Notes: a model not told the origin generated them from the letters alone. Positions 29,845-38,971 are shown, counted from the first letter of the stretch. The stretch is DNA of 64,000 nucleotides from Rhizobium sp. ACO-34A (GCA_002600635.1 CP021371.1:2483001-2547000), one strand, 5' to 3'. Program-made: numbers and translations.

Positions 29845-29872
29845 GTCATTCCTGTGCTCGTCACAGGAATCC
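29845..29872. repeat. Dispersed short palindrome, family E, solitary copy
   Basis: gtcattcctgtgctcgtcac continuing to aggaatcc: an inverted repeat ATTCCTGTG/CACAGGAAT with the same layout as the 28-bp repeats that flank the GIY-YIG gene at 39049 and 39450 (gtcat, stem, short loop, stem, atc). Confidence 0.65.
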
Positions 29873-30070
29873 AGCCAGCCCAAGTCCTTGGGCTGAAGGA
29901 ACTCGCAGACCACTGCACGCCGGTCGGGAGATAACGGAGCAAGACCCACACCGTCCCGTTTCGGCACAAACACCTGCGCGCGCCAGCGGATCGCTAACCC
30001 TTCCCCTTGAACTTTTGCTAAACCGCGCCTTGTAGAAACGTTCCATCCGAATCTTCGAGGGATGGACGGC

Positions 30071-30397
30071 ATGGGCATTTCGGCAGTTCTGAACATCGCA
30101 TCGTCAGGCTTGCAGGCGAACACCAGGCGCCTTGCCGCCACTGCCAACAATGTCGCGAACGCCAGCACACCCGGCTACAGCCATCTCGAAACCAGCCTGA
30201 CCAGCCAGCCCTATGGCGGCGTATCGGCAAGCGTATCCCCCTCGAAAAGCGCCATCTTCGACGACACTTCCAATGTCGACCTCGGCTCCGAACTCATCGA
30301 CATGAAGACCGCCGAAATCGGCTACAAGGCCAACGCCGCCGTCTTCGAGACCGGCGCCGACCTCTGGGATGTGCTGATGAGCATCAAGAAGGATTGA
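30071..30397 (+). CDS. Flagellar basal-body rod-domain protein
   Basis: A 108-residue protein containing the rod N-terminal signature SGLQANTRRLAATANNVANA followed by STPGYS near residue 30 and a C-terminal flagellar rod helix (LGSELIDMKTAEIGYKANA), as in FlgB/FlgC/FlgG-type proteins but much shorter. It stands alone, away from any flagellar operon in the window. The ATG at 30071 is preferred; another in-frame ATG is at 30062. It may be a FlgC-like remnant or an independent small family. Confidence 0.72.
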   Translation: MGISAVLNIASSGLQANTRRLAATANNVANASTPGYSHLETSLTSQPYGGVSASVSPSKSAIFDDTSNVDLGSELIDMKTAEIGYKANAAVFETGADLWDVLMSIKKD

Positions 30398-30796
30398 GCT
30401 TCGCGTCCGTACGTTACTGACGGATGCAGGGACAGCGTCATGCCGGCATACATGCGACTGTTCGGACTATATGACGAAAGGTTGCTGGCTGGGTTCACCC
30501 CCCTCTGCCTTGCCAGGCATCTCCCCCTCAAGGGGGGAGATCGGCTCGCGGCTGGCCTTTCTGCGCTCATCGACTGCTGTTCTTGTGGATTCTCACATCA
30601 CGGATTTCAGCGCTCACGATGCAACGCTGTGGCTGCCCCATCTGATCTCCCCCCTTGAGGGGGGTGAGGAGCGGTCGACGAAGTCGAGCAATCGATCCTG
30701 TGAATCGATTGCAGCGACGAACGCCGGCAGGACAGAGGGGGTGCCCCGGAACACCATCGCATCGGATAAGGTCAACCTGAAAACTCGCGGCCCGCC
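30398..30796. repeat. Intergenic region with short and long family A palindromic repeats
   Basis: No gene is seen in this 399-bp gap. A short family A element lies at 30497-30542 and an inverted long one at 30643-30742. The long element has the same 58-nt insert as that at 4157-4253, with hairpins TCGAC-gaa-GTCGA and CAATCGAT/ATCGATTG. Confidence 0.8.
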
Positions 30797-31726
30797 TTAC
30801 ACCAGCCCCTCGACACCCAGCGCTTCCGCCGTGATCCAGAACACGGCATCCTGCGATTCCGCCGTTTCCAGCCAGACGAATTCCAGATGCGGGAATTCCT
30901 CCTCGAGGATTTCGCGGCCCGAGCCGATCTCGCAGATCATGCCGCCGCCCGGATTGAGGTAATCCGCAGCCTCCTCGAGAATTTTCCTGACGAGATCGAG
31001 GCCGTCCTCGCCGCCATCATGGGCCATCGCCGGTTCGGCCCGGAACTCCGCAGGATAGCCGTCCATCGCAGCATGGTCCACATACGGCGGATTGGTGATG
31101 ATGAGGTCGTACCTGCGTCCCGCAAGCGGCGCGAACAGGTCGCCTTCGAACAGGCTCACCTGATCCTCGACCTCATGTTCCCTCAGATTAAGCTTGGCGA
31201 CTTCCAGCGCATCGGCCGAAAGATCGACCGCATCGACCGCCGCGTTCGGCAGGAACTTGGCGGCGAGGACCGCAAGGCAACCGGAACCGGTGCAGATGTC
31301 GACGGCGCTCTCGACCGCCATCGGATCCGGCAGGAAGGACGAGCCCTGCGGATTGAGATATTCGGCAAACAGGATTTCCCCGATATGCGAGCGCGGCACG
31401 ATCACCCGTTCGTCCACATGGAATCGCACGCCCTGGATATAGGACCGGCCCGTGAGATAGGCCGAAGGCTTGCGGGTCGTCACGCGCGCATCGATCCGGT
31501 CGGCCAGCAGCCTGCGTTCGGAAGGCAGCAACCGCGCATTGAGGAACGGATCGAGCGCATCGATCGGCAGATCGAGTGAATCCAGCAGCAGGAAGGCCGC
31601 ATCGTCGCTCGCAGTCGTCGTTCCGTGACCGTAGCTGAGATCCGCCGCATTGAAGCGGGAGATCGCATAGCGCCAGTAATCGCGCAGCGTTACGAGTTCA
31701 CCGGTAATATCGTCCTGGTTCGCCAT
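30797..31726 (-). CDS. prmB: 50S ribosomal protein L3 N5-glutamine methyltransferase PrmB
   Basis: Methylates a glutamine side chain of ribosomal protein L3. The 309-residue enzyme has an N-terminal helical domain, the SAM motif DICTGSGCLAVLAA near residue 145, and the catalytic NPPY tetrad in LIITNPPYVDHAAM near residue 213. RSYIQGVRFHVDERVIVPRSHI, just before the SAM domain, distinguishes PrmB from PrmC. The ATG at 31726 is preferred over an upstream GTG at 31735. Confidence 0.9.
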   Translation of the reverse strand: MANQDDITGELVTLRDYWRYAISRFNAADLSYGHGTTTASDDAAFLLLDSLDLPIDALDPFLNARLLPSERRLLADRIDARVTTRKPSAYLTGRSYIQGVRFHVDERVIVPRSHIGEILFAEYLNPQGSSFLPDPMAVESAVDICTGSGCLAVLAAKFLPNAAVDAVDLSADALEVAKLNLREHEVEDQVSLFEGDLFAPLAGRRYDLIITNPPYVDHAAMDGYPAEFRAEPAMAHDGGEDGLDLVRKILEEAADYLNPGGGMICEIGSGREILEEEFPHLEFVWLETAESQDAVFWITAEALGVEGLV

Positions 31727-31799
31727 TCTCTTCACTCCAAACTTGCGCCATCTCGCTTATTGCCGGTTGCTGAACGGCAGGCATGGTCTTATTGCAGAC

Positions 31800-31880
31800 G
31801 CTCTACAGCAATTCCAGCAAAAGTGCGAAGTGGTTCTGCGTACGGAATTACGCCAAAACAAAGAGATAGAGCATTGAAGG
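31800..31880. repeat. Dispersed repeat of family C type
   Basis: ctctacagcaattccagc, then aaaagtgcgaag, and a closing agatagagcattga block resemble a widespread rhizobial extragenic repeat. A further small palindrome, cgccggaaatattccggc, follows at about 31893-31910. The rest of the gap 31727-32021 shows nothing else. Confidence 0.55.
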
Positions 31881-32021
31881 CGATTCCGTTTTCGCCGGAA
31901 ATATTCCGGCAATTCCGAACGCAGGATCGCTGCGTGCTGTCGCCGGACATGCTCTGCAATGACAAGGGCCGGCGGGTCGACAGATCCTGTCATGGGAACG
32001 CATGATGTCAGGGAATACATG

Positions 32022-32834
32022 ATGCCACGGGAACGCAAAGATATCCGCAAACAGCCGAAACCCGCACCTGCCCGCAAGCCGGAAGCGCCTCAGGGCGGAA
32101 AGCGCGCTACCATTGCCCGGGCGCTCTCGAAACTGGGCTATTGCTCCCGCACCCAGGCCGAGGAACTGGTGACCGCGGGGCGCGTGTCGCTGGCTGGCCG
32201 CATCGTCAGGGACCTGCAGACCTGGGTGGATCTGTCAGACGCGGCGATCGCCGTGGATGGCAAGCCGGTTACAGCGGAAAAGCGCGTCTACCTGATGCTG
32301 AACAAGCCGCGCGGCCTCGTCACCACACGTCACGACCCGCAGGGACGCCCGACAGTCTTCGATTGCCTGGAAGACCTCGACCATACCCACCTCTCCCCCG
32401 TCGGCCGCCTCGACAAGGCCAGCGAAGGCCTGCTGCTCTTCACCAACGACACGGAATTCGCCCAAAGCCTGCTCGATCCCGAGACCCATGTGGCGAAGAC
32501 CTACCACGTCCAGATCGACCGCATCGCCACCGACGAGATGCTTCAAGCCCTGACGTCCGGCATCCGCCATGACGGCGAGCTTCTCCACGCCGAAAGTGTC
32601 ACGAAACTGCGCGAAGGCGACCGGAATTCATGGCTGGAAATCGTTCTCGACGAAGGCCGCAACCGCCAGATCCGCCGCATGCTCGAAGCTCTCGACATCG
32701 CCACCCTCCGCCTCCTGCGCGTCTCGATCGGCAACCTCCCCCTCGGCGACCTCGAAAAAGGCGCCGTACGCGCGCTGACGGACAAGGAAGTCGAGGACTT
32801 GCGAAGCCTTGTTGCGGCCAAGGCGGCGCAGTAG
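32022..32834 (+). CDS. RsuA/RluB family rRNA pseudouridine synthase
   Basis: A 270-residue enzyme. A basic N-terminal tail (residues 1-30) precedes an S4 domain (ARALSKLGYCSRTQAEELV). The catalytic motif is PVGRLDKASEGLLLFTND near residue 125, and the EGRNRQIRRMLEAL block near residue 210 is typical of RluB/RluE/RsuA. ATGs at 32019 and 32022 follow AGGGA closely; the frame before them lacks conserved content. Which rRNA uridine it modifies cannot be told. Confidence 0.86.
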   Translation: MPRERKDIRKQPKPAPARKPEAPQGGKRATIARALSKLGYCSRTQAEELVTAGRVSLAGRIVRDLQTWVDLSDAAIAVDGKPVTAEKRVYLMLNKPRGLVTTRHDPQGRPTVFDCLEDLDHTHLSPVGRLDKASEGLLLFTNDTEFAQSLLDPETHVAKTYHVQIDRIATDEMLQALTSGIRHDGELLHAESVTKLREGDRNSWLEIVLDEGRNRQIRRMLEALDIATLRLLRVSIGNLPLGDLEKGAVRALTDKEVEDLRSLVAAKAAQ

Positions 32835-32875
32835 GAGCTTTATCTTCTACTTCAATTCAATGCATCACCGCGAAC

Positions 32876-32987
32876 GCCCCTCACCCTGACCCTCTCCCCG
32901 CAAGCAAGGAGAGGGAATGCTGACGTCGCGCCCAACGCCCCTTCTCCCCGCTTGCGGGGAGAAGGTCCCGGCAGGGGGATGAGGGGC
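32876..32987. repeat. Palindromic repeat, family B
   Basis: Inverted half-elements CTCTCCCCGCAAGCAAGGAG (left) and CTTCTCCCCGCTTGCGGGGA (right), bounded by gcccctcac and gatgaggggc. It lies just after the RsuA-type gene. Confidence 0.8.
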
Positions 32988-33352
32988 AGCTTCAGCCTTT
33001 GCCCGCCGGAGCAGATGCCCTGCCCCCTTCCCCGTTTTCCCACCAAATCCCCGCACGGCCTGCCCGGGCCTACAATCCATCCGTCCCGTCGCGGTTACAC
33101 CGGCTTGCGTTGCCGGCGAGGCGGGGCCGGTGACCCGGTGGCCTGTTCGAAACGCGGAACATGCCCCGGGGGCTGGATGAGAATGGTCTCCCTCTCGCCT
33201 GAAACAGGGCGGGGCGTGCCTGCAGGGCACACATGATTGGACCGGCGACTGGCCGCATACATGGCCTTTCGTGGCGCCACGAACGAGAATGTTCGCGAGC
33301 GCAACCCTGGGAAAGGTGCCGTCATCCGCGCAGAGGGACCGAGTTCGTCCGG

Positions 33353-33423
33353 AAAAACACACCGAACGGGGCGCCGGAAGGTGTCATATACTTTTACTTT
33401 ACGAGGCAGCTTCCAGCGCCCCG
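33353..33423 (-). terminator. Large stem-loop with T-run downstream of lysE
   Basis: A 14-bp stem CGGGGCGCTGGAAG/CTTCCGGCGCCCCG (minus strand, one T-G wobble) encloses a 29-nt AT-rich loop and is followed 9 nt later by TTTTT. On the plus strand the wobble becomes a C-A mismatch, which favours the minus strand as the transcribed one. It could end the lrp-lysE transcript, or be a small structured RNA. Confidence 0.5.
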
Positions 33424-33565
33424 TCCGCACCCCTGGCCGAAAGGCCGAGTGGTAATCGAAGGAAGGCCCGAACCGGAAGGAGAAATCCCGACCGGGCGTC
33501 ACCCATGCTCTTTGACAACCAGGAACCGATGCGCCCCATCGCGAAAAGCGCCGCAGTCAACAGCC

Positions 33566-34195
33566 TCAGGCCACCAGTACCGCCTTGGCGCCCATGCCCA
33601 GGGCGAGAGCGCCGAAGACCAGCAACACGACGCCGGAAGCGCGGGCGACCCAGTGGGAGAAGCTTTCCGGCAGGCGGTGGTGGAGCAGCGAAACCGTTCC
33701 GCACAGGAAGCACCACCAGAGCAGCGAGCCGATAAAGACGCCGGCGACGACGAAGGTGGCGCTGGAGCCATCCACGGCACCTGCAATCCCAAGACCGGCA
33801 AGGATCGCGGCAAAGGACAGGATGGTCGCAGGGTTTGCCATGGTCAGCAGGAAGGTAGCAACCGTGGTCGAGAACAGGTCGCGCGCGCCGATGCTCGCAG
33901 CCGCAGCGGCCGGGCGAGGCTGGAAGCTCTTCACCCCGAGCCACAGCATGAAAGCGCCGCCGAAGAGCTGCAGGGGCACGGTGATTGCATCGAAAAACAT
34001 CGTGAAGGCGGCAAAGCCGGCCGCCGCCATCAGCGCAAAGGTGCAATCCGCGAGCGCCGTGCCGAGGCCGCCGGCGATCCCCGCCCAGAACCCGCGCTCC
34101 AGCGTCCGCGAAATGCACAGCGTACCGATCGGACCGAGCGGAGCGGCAATAGCGAGACCGAGCAGGATGCCCTTGCCGAACAGGAAAAGGCTCAT
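33566..34195 (-). CDS. LysE family amino-acid exporter
   Basis: A 209-residue membrane protein with about six hydrophobic helices and the LysE N-terminal signature FGKGILLGLAIAAPLGPIGT. The ATG at 34195 follows the stop of the Lrp-type regulator after one base, so the two form an operon in which the regulator probably senses the exported amino acid. The upstream frame extension to 34246 lies inside the regulator gene. Confidence 0.88.
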   Translation of the reverse strand: MSLFLFGKGILLGLAIAAPLGPIGTLCISRTLERGFWAGIAGGLGTALADCTFALMAAAGFAAFTMFFDAITVPLQLFGGAFMLWLGVKSFQPRPAAAAASIGARDLFSTTVATFLLTMANPATILSFAAILAGLGIAGAVDGSSATFVVAGVFIGSLLWWCFLCGTVSLLHHRLPESFSHWVARASGVVLLVFGALALGMGAKAVLVA

Positions 34196-34196
34196 G

Positions 34197-34646
34197 TCAG
34201 TTCTCCGCGGAAGTAAAGGCGCGTTCGGTGGGTGTGGAAAGCGCAATCATGGTCTGGCTGCGGGCAAGGAAGCGCCGCGACTTGAGTTCGGAGAGAAAGG
34301 TCTCGACACCCGCGAGATCCCGCACCCGGATCTTGACGAGATAAGACCACTCCCCGGTGACATGGTGACATTCCGCAACCGCGGGATGGCCATCCGCAAA
34401 GGCCTTGAAGGCCTCCTCCCCGGTCTCGTAATCGAGCGCCACCAGCAGGAAGGCGGTGACGGAAAGCCCGAGTGCTGCCGGATCGGCATCGACGGTGAAG
34501 CGCTTGATCGCGCCTTCAGCCACAAGCCGGCGCATGCGGTCATTGACAGCCGAAGGCGACAACCCCACCCGCTCGCCGATATCGGCAAGCGAACGACGGG
34601 CGTCCTCGGCAAGTAATCCGGTGATTTTGCGGTCTGTCGTATCCAT
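34197..34646 (-). CDS. Lrp/AsnC family transcriptional regulator
   Basis: A 149-residue regulator. The N-terminal winged helix-turn-helix is DTTDRKITGLLAEDARRSLA then ADIGERVGLSPSAVNDRMRRL (residues 2-50). The RAM ligand-binding domain fills residues about 65-140. The start ATG at 34646 is preferred over one at 34655. It is directly upstream of a lysE-type exporter, a pairing usual for amino-acid-responsive control of efflux. Confidence 0.9.
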   Translation of the reverse strand: MDTTDRKITGLLAEDARRSLADIGERVGLSPSAVNDRMRRLVAEGAIKRFTVDADPAALGLSVTAFLLVALDYETGEEAFKAFADGHPAVAECHHVTGEWSYLVKIRVRDLAGVETFLSELKSRRFLARSQTMIALSTPTERAFTSAEN

Positions 34647-34751
34647 AACCGTCACATATGCGGACCATTGGCCAAAATCAACATATTTTACGATAAGTCC
34701 GTACTAATTCCGAAAATACGACGGAAACTCTCATGGTTTTCCGCAAAACAT

Positions 34752-34776
34752 AAGGTCCGGCTATTGACCGGACCTT
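34752..34776 (-). terminator. Terminator after the suf operon
   Basis: A perfect 9-bp stem AAGGTCCGG/CCGGACCTT with a seven-base loop lies 31 bp after the sufA stop. On the minus strand it is followed by TATGTTTT. Confidence 0.7.
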
Positions 34777-34807
34777 TCATCGTGGAAATCGATATGTCGG
34801 ACGACCG

Positions 34808-35197
34808 TCAGCCAGCCGGAACGGCGGCCTTCTGACGAGCCAGTTCCGCGAGGTCGGCGGCCTTGAGCTCCACCGATTCGCCGCAGCCACAGGCCGAGGT
34901 CTGGTTGGGATTGTGGAAGGTGAAGCCCGAGCGCATCTTGGTCGTCTCGAAATCCATCTGCGTGCCGAGCAGGTAGAGCACGGCCGCGGGATCGATCCAG
35001 ACGCTTGCGCCGTCACGGCTGATCAGGTCGTCCTTCGGGTTGGGCTCGGTAACGAGGTCGATTGTGTATTCCATCCCCGCACAGCCGCCCTTCTTGATAC
35101 CGACGCGGATGCCGCGCGCATCGGGACCGGAATTTTCGACGATGCCCCGGACGCGTGCCGCAGCAGCATCCGTCATGCTCATGACTTGAAAGCCCAT
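34808..35197 (-). CDS. sufA: Iron-sulfur cluster assembly accessory protein SufA (HesB/IscA family)
   Basis: An A-type Fe-S carrier of 129 residues. The three conserved cysteines are in KKGGCAGMEY (near residue 39) and SACGCGESVEL (near residue 104). It is the last gene of the leftward suf operon, 70 bp after sufT, and is followed by a hairpin terminator. It passes clusters from the SufBCD scaffold to target proteins. Confidence 0.93.
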   Translation of the reverse strand: MGFQVMSMTDAAAARVRGIVENSGPDARGIRVGIKKGGCAGMEYTIDLVTEPNPKDDLISRDGASVWIDPAAVLYLLGTQMDFETTKMRSGFTFHNPNQTSACGCGESVELKAADLAELARQKAAVPAG

Positions 35198-35267
35198 GCT
35201 GTTCTCCTGTCGCGACCGGGTTCAAGGTCCGGTGCTTCGGTGAATGTAGTTGCCGTCTTGACGGCGA

Positions 35268-35648
35268 TCAATACCAGCCGACGGCAACCTGCGCTTCTTC
35301 CGACATGCGGTCGGGCGTCCACGGCGGATCGAAGGTCATTTCGACCTCGACGCCCGAAACGCCTTCGACAGCGCTGACGGCATTCTGCACCCAGCCCGGC
35401 ATCTCGCCAGCCACCGGGCAGCCCGGCGCAGTCAACGTCATGACGATCTTGACCACCCGGTCGTCATCGATGTCGATCTTGTAGACCAACCCGAGTTCGA
35501 AGATGTCGGCCGGGATTTCCGGATCGTAGACGGTCTTCAGGGCCGAGACGATATCGTCGGAGAGCCGCGCCAGTTCGTCCGCCGGAATGCTCGACTGGAC
35601 GATGCCTTCGCGGACATCCGGCTTCTGTTCGGTTTCGTTCACGCTCAT
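35268..35648 (-). CDS. sufT: SUF system assembly protein SufT (DUF59/MIP18 family)
   Basis: A 126-residue MIP18-type protein with the signature LKTVYDPEIPADIFELGLVY near residue 37 and the cysteine-containing MTLTAPGCPVAGEMP near residue 70. It assists maturation of Fe-S proteins. It sits between sufS (30 bp upstream) and sufA, the standard rhizobial order. Confidence 0.92.
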   Translation of the reverse strand: MSVNETEQKPDVREGIVQSSIPADELARLSDDIVSALKTVYDPEIPADIFELGLVYKIDIDDDRVVKIVMTLTAPGCPVAGEMPGWVQNAVSAVEGVSGVEVEMTFDPPWTPDRMSEEAQVAVGWY

Positions 35649-35678
35649 GATCTCATCCTTACGCGAAGAAGGTCGGGC

Positions 35679-36923
35679 TTACGCGAAAAAAGTTCGCGCG
35701 TAGTCCAGCGCATCGGCCAGCGCGTCGACTTCTTCACGGGTGTTATATAGGGCAAAAGAAGCCCGGCAAGTGGATGTCACGCCGAAACGTGCCAGAAGCG
35801 GCTGGGCGCAATGGGTTCCGGCCCGCACAGCCACACCGCGCCGGTCGATCAGCATCGACACGTCATGGGCATGGATGCCGGCAAGCTCGAAGGAGAAGAT
35901 CGAGCCCTTGCCGGGCGCATTGCCGATGATCCGGAGCGAATTGATCGCCGAAAGGCGTTCATGCGCATAGGCGCGCAGGCTCTCCTCATGGGCGGCGATC
36001 GCCTCGCGGCCGAGGCTTTCCATGTAGTCGAGCGCATAGCCGAGCCCGATCGCCTGGACGATCGGCGGCGTGCCGGCCTCGAAACGGTGCGGCGGATCGT
36101 TGTAGGTCACGACGTCCTGCGTCACCTCGACGATCATCTCGCCGCCACCCATGAAGGGCCGCATTTCCTTCAGCCGCTCCATCTTGCCATAGAGCACACC
36201 GATGCCGGAGGGACCGTAGAGCTTGTGGCCGGTCACGGCATACCAGTCGCAGTCGATGTCCTGCACGTCGACCGGCATGTGCACGGCGCCCTGGCTGCCA
36301 TCGACCAGCACCGGAATGCCGCGCGCATGGGCGATCCGGCAGACTTCCTTCACCGGAACCACCGTGCCGAGCGCATTCGACATATGGGTGATCGCAACGA
36401 GCTTGGTACGCTCGGTCAGGCACTTCTCGAAGGCTTCGAGATTGAAGGAACCGTCGTCATGGATCGGCGCCCAGACCAGCTTTGCGCCCTGACGCTCGCG
36501 GATGAAATGCCACGGCACGATGTTGGAGTGATGCTCCATGATCGAGAGAACGATCTCGTCGCCCTCGCCGATATGGTTCATGCCCCAGCCATAGGCGACC
36601 GTATTGATCGCTTCGGTCGAAGACTTGGTGAAGACCAGTTCGTCCACCGATCCGGCATTGAGGAAGCGCCGCACCTTTTCGCGCGCCGCTTCATAGGCAT
36701 CCGTCGCCGCATTGGAAAGGAAATGCAGGCCGCGATGCACATTGGCGTATTCGTGGGAATAGGCATGTGCCACCGCGTCGATCACCAGCTTCGGCTTCTG
36801 TGCCGAAGCGGCATTGTCGAGATAGACCAGAGGCTTGCCGTAAACCTCGCGGGAGAGGATCGGAAAATCCTCCCTCACCTTCTGGACGTCGTAGCCGGGC
36901 CTGGCGGAGGAAAGATCAGCCAT
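35679..36923 (-). CDS. sufS: SufS cysteine desulfurase
   Basis: PLP enzyme that takes sulfur from cysteine for Fe-S cluster assembly, 414 residues. The PLP lysine is in VTGHKLYGPSGIGVLYGK near residue 228, the persulfide cysteine in RAGTHCAQPLLARFG near residue 368, and EHHSNIVPWH is the cofactor-ring histidine region. The start overlaps the sufD stop by 8 bp. A second, IscS-like desulfurase heads the same operon. Confidence 0.95.
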   Translation of the reverse strand: MADLSSARPGYDVQKVREDFPILSREVYGKPLVYLDNAASAQKPKLVIDAVAHAYSHEYANVHRGLHFLSNAATDAYEAAREKVRRFLNAGSVDELVFTKSSTEAINTVAYGWGMNHIGEGDEIVLSIMEHHSNIVPWHFIRERQGAKLVWAPIHDDGSFNLEAFEKCLTERTKLVAITHMSNALGTVVPVKEVCRIAHARGIPVLVDGSQGAVHMPVDVQDIDCDWYAVTGHKLYGPSGIGVLYGKMERLKEMRPFMGGGEMIVEVTQDVVTYNDPPHRFEAGTPPIVQAIGLGYALDYMESLGREAIAAHEESLRAYAHERLSAINSLRIIGNAPGKGSIFSFELAGIHAHDVSMLIDRRGVAVRAGTHCAQPLLARFGVTSTCRASFALYNTREEVDALADALDYARTFFA

Positions 36924-38190
36924 GACGTTCCAGCCAGTCGGAAATGATCCCTTCCAGCGCCTCCACCAAGGCCTCGTCTTCCAGTTCCTCGACCACCTCG
37001 GCCACGAAGGCGTTGACGAGCAAAGCCCGCGCCTTCTTCTGCGGAATACCGCGCGCCATCAGGTAGTAGAGATGGGTATGGTCGATGTCGGCAACCGTCG
37101 CGCCGTGGGCGCACTGTACGTCGTCGGCGAAGATCTCGAGTTCCGGCTTCACCGAAAACTCGCCGTCATCCGACAGCAGCAGCGTGTTGCAGGCCATCCG
37201 CGCATCGGTCTTCTGGGCGTCGGGAGCAACCCGGATCTGTCCCTGGAAAACGCCGCGCGCCCGGTCGAACACCACGTTGCGGATGATTTCCGTCGAGGTG
37301 GTGTTGGGCAGGTCGTGGCCGAGCGTCATCGTCACGTCGGTATGGCTTTCGCCGCCGAGAAGATTGACACCGCGAAGGATGAAATCCGATCCCTCGCCTG
37401 CGGTCCGGACATGGATTTCCTGACGCACCAGCTTGCCGCCGGCATTGATGATGAAGAGCTTGAACTTCGCATCAGCGCCGAGTTCCACCTTGATCTGGGC
37501 AAGATGGGTGTCGGCAAGTCCCTGCGTCTGCACGATGATCCAGACGATCTCGGCGCCGTCCTCGATCTTGAGGTCGCTGACGGAGGAAACGAGTGTGGCC
37601 GCTTCACCGGCATTCAGATGGCGCTCGATCACCACCGCCTTGCTTGCGCGGCCGAAACGGGCGGGAAAGCGCACATGCGCCTGGCCCGCACCATGGATCG
37701 CCTGCAATTCGATAGGAGCCTCGAGTGCGGCATCGGCGGCAACCGCCAGCTCGAACCCATCGGTCACGAAGCTGCCGTTCAGCCGGCCGACCGCATCGTC
37801 GGAACCGATTGCCGTCAGGGCGGCAGCAGCCGTGCCGTCGGCGAGCGTATCTCGATAAGGCGTGGCGGTCACACCTTCCGGCAGTCTGGCAACGCCGGCC
37901 TTGCCCTGGGCAACGGTCAGAAGAGTGGCGCCTTCCACAATCGTATCGACCGCCTTGGCGAGCGCCGAAGGATCGACCGCCGGGATGGCCCGCAGCAATG
38001 CCTTGAGGTCGGTATAGTGCCACGCCTCGATACGGCGTGTCGGCAGGCCGGCGCGCTTCAGCTCGTCGAACAGCTTGTCACGGGCAGCGAGCACGGCGCC
38101 ATCGCCGGGCAATCCGCCGATTTCCGCGCCATAGGCTTCGATCAACTGGCTCTCGGCCGCCGTCAGCCTGTTTGCAGCTTGCAATGTCAT
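36916..38190 (-). CDS. sufD: Fe-S cluster assembly protein SufD
   Basis: A 424-residue scaffold subunit that forms SufBC2D. The core beta-helix blocks include ARMACNTLLLSDDGEFSVKP near residue 335 and CAHGATVADIDHTHLYYLMA near residue 365, ending in LLVNAFVAEVVEEL. The ATG at 38190 gives a conventional N-terminus; the frame upstream to 38283 enters sufC. It is 25 bp downstream of sufC. Confidence 0.93.
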   Translation of the reverse strand: MTLQAANRLTAAESQLIEAYGAEIGGLPGDGAVLAARDKLFDELKRAGLPTRRIEAWHYTDLKALLRAIPAVDPSALAKAVDTIVEGATLLTVAQGKAGVARLPEGVTATPYRDTLADGTAAAALTAIGSDDAVGRLNGSFVTDGFELAVAADAALEAPIELQAIHGAGQAHVRFPARFGRASKAVVIERHLNAGEAATLVSSVSDLKIEDGAEIVWIIVQTQGLADTHLAQIKVELGADAKFKLFIINAGGKLVRQEIHVRTAGEGSDFILRGVNLLGGESHTDVTMTLGHDLPNTTSTEIIRNVVFDRARGVFQGQIRVAPDAQKTDARMACNTLLLSDDGEFSVKPELEIFADDVQCAHGATVADIDHTHLYYLMARGIPQKKARALLVNAFVAEVVEELEDEALVEALEGIISDWLERHG

Positions 38191-38215
38191 GATCTGCACT
38201 CCTTGCTGCGAACGA

Positions 38216-38971
38216 TCAGGCGGCTGCCCCGATGATGTCGGCGTAGCCATTGGCTTCGAGTTCCAGCGCAAGATCCTTGTCACCGGTCTTGATGATCTGG
38301 CCCTTGTAGAGAACGTGAACCGTGTCCGGCACGATGTAGTCGAGCAGGCGCTGGTAGTGGGTGATGACGATGACGGCGCGATCCGGCGACTTCAGCGCGT
38401 TGACGCCATCGGCGACGATCTTCAGCGCGTCGATGTCGAGGCCGCTGTCGGTTTCGTCGAGAATGCAGAGATTGGGCTCCAGAAGCGCCATCTGCAGGAT
38501 TTCCGCACGCTTCTTCTCGCCACCGGAGAAGCCGACGTTGAGCGGACGCTTCAGCATGTCGGGATTGATCTTCAGCTCTGCGGAAGCTTCCTTCACCCGG
38601 CGCATGAATTCCGGCGTCGTCAGTTCGGCTTCGCCGCGCGCCTTGCGCTGCTCGTTCATCGCCACTTTCAGGAACTGCATGGTGGCGACGCCCGGGATTT
38701 CCACCGGATACTGGAAGGCGAGGAAGATGCCCTTGGCAGCGCGTTCGGCCGGATCGAGCTCGAGAATGCTCTCGCCGTTATAGAGGATCTCGCCCTCGGT
38801 GACTTCATAGTCTTCGCGACCGGACAGAATGTAGGAGAGCGTCGACTTGCCGGAGCCGTTCGGGCCCATGATCGCAGCGACTTCACCAGCCTTTACGGTC
38901 AGGTTCAGGCCGCGAATGATCTCGGTGCCGTCTTCGGCGATGCGGGCGTGCAGGTTCTTGATTTCAAGCAT
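38216..38971 (-). CDS. sufC: Fe-S cluster assembly ATPase SufC
   Basis: A soluble ABC-type ATPase of 251 residues that drives the SufBCD scaffold. Walker A is GPNGSGKST near residue 36, the signature FSGGEKKRAEI near residue 145 and Walker B CILDETDSGLDIDALK near residue 165. The ATG at 38971 is chosen; the upstream frame to 39019 holds only leader sequence. The 544-bp gap to sufB contains the GIY-YIG unit. Confidence 0.95.
   Translation of the reverse strand: MLEIKNLHARIAEDGTEIIRGLNLTVKAGEVAAIMGPNGSGKSTLSYILSGREDYEVTEGEILYNGESILELDPAERAAKGIFLAFQYPVEIPGVATMQFLKVAMNEQRKARGEAELTTPEFMRRVKEASAELKINPDMLKRPLNVGFSGGEKKRAEILQMALLEPNLCILDETDSGLDIDALKIVADGVNALKSPDRAVIVITHYQRLLDYIVPDTVHVLYKGQIIKTGDKDLALELEANGYADIIGAAA

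Larger units (their letters stand above)
32835..33565. other. Long intergenic region with one repeat and one large hairpin
   Basis: About 730 bp without a convincing gene. A family B repeat lies at 32876-32987 and a 14-bp stem-loop at 33367-33423. A minus-strand frame at 33095-33258 reads open, but codon use and length are not convincing. The remainder shows no recognisable RNA. Confidence 0.5.

Noticed and set aside
33070..33502. Minus-strand frames that read fairly open in the 730-bp gap after the RsuA-type gene
   Set aside because: Short, with irregular codon use and no family resemblance; they also overlap the large stem-loop.
33000..33560. Possible SRP RNA or RNase P RNA in the long gap
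   Set aside because: The conserved cores (GGTCAGGTCCGGAAGGAAGC for SRP RNA, GAGGAAAGTC for RNase P) are not present on either strand.
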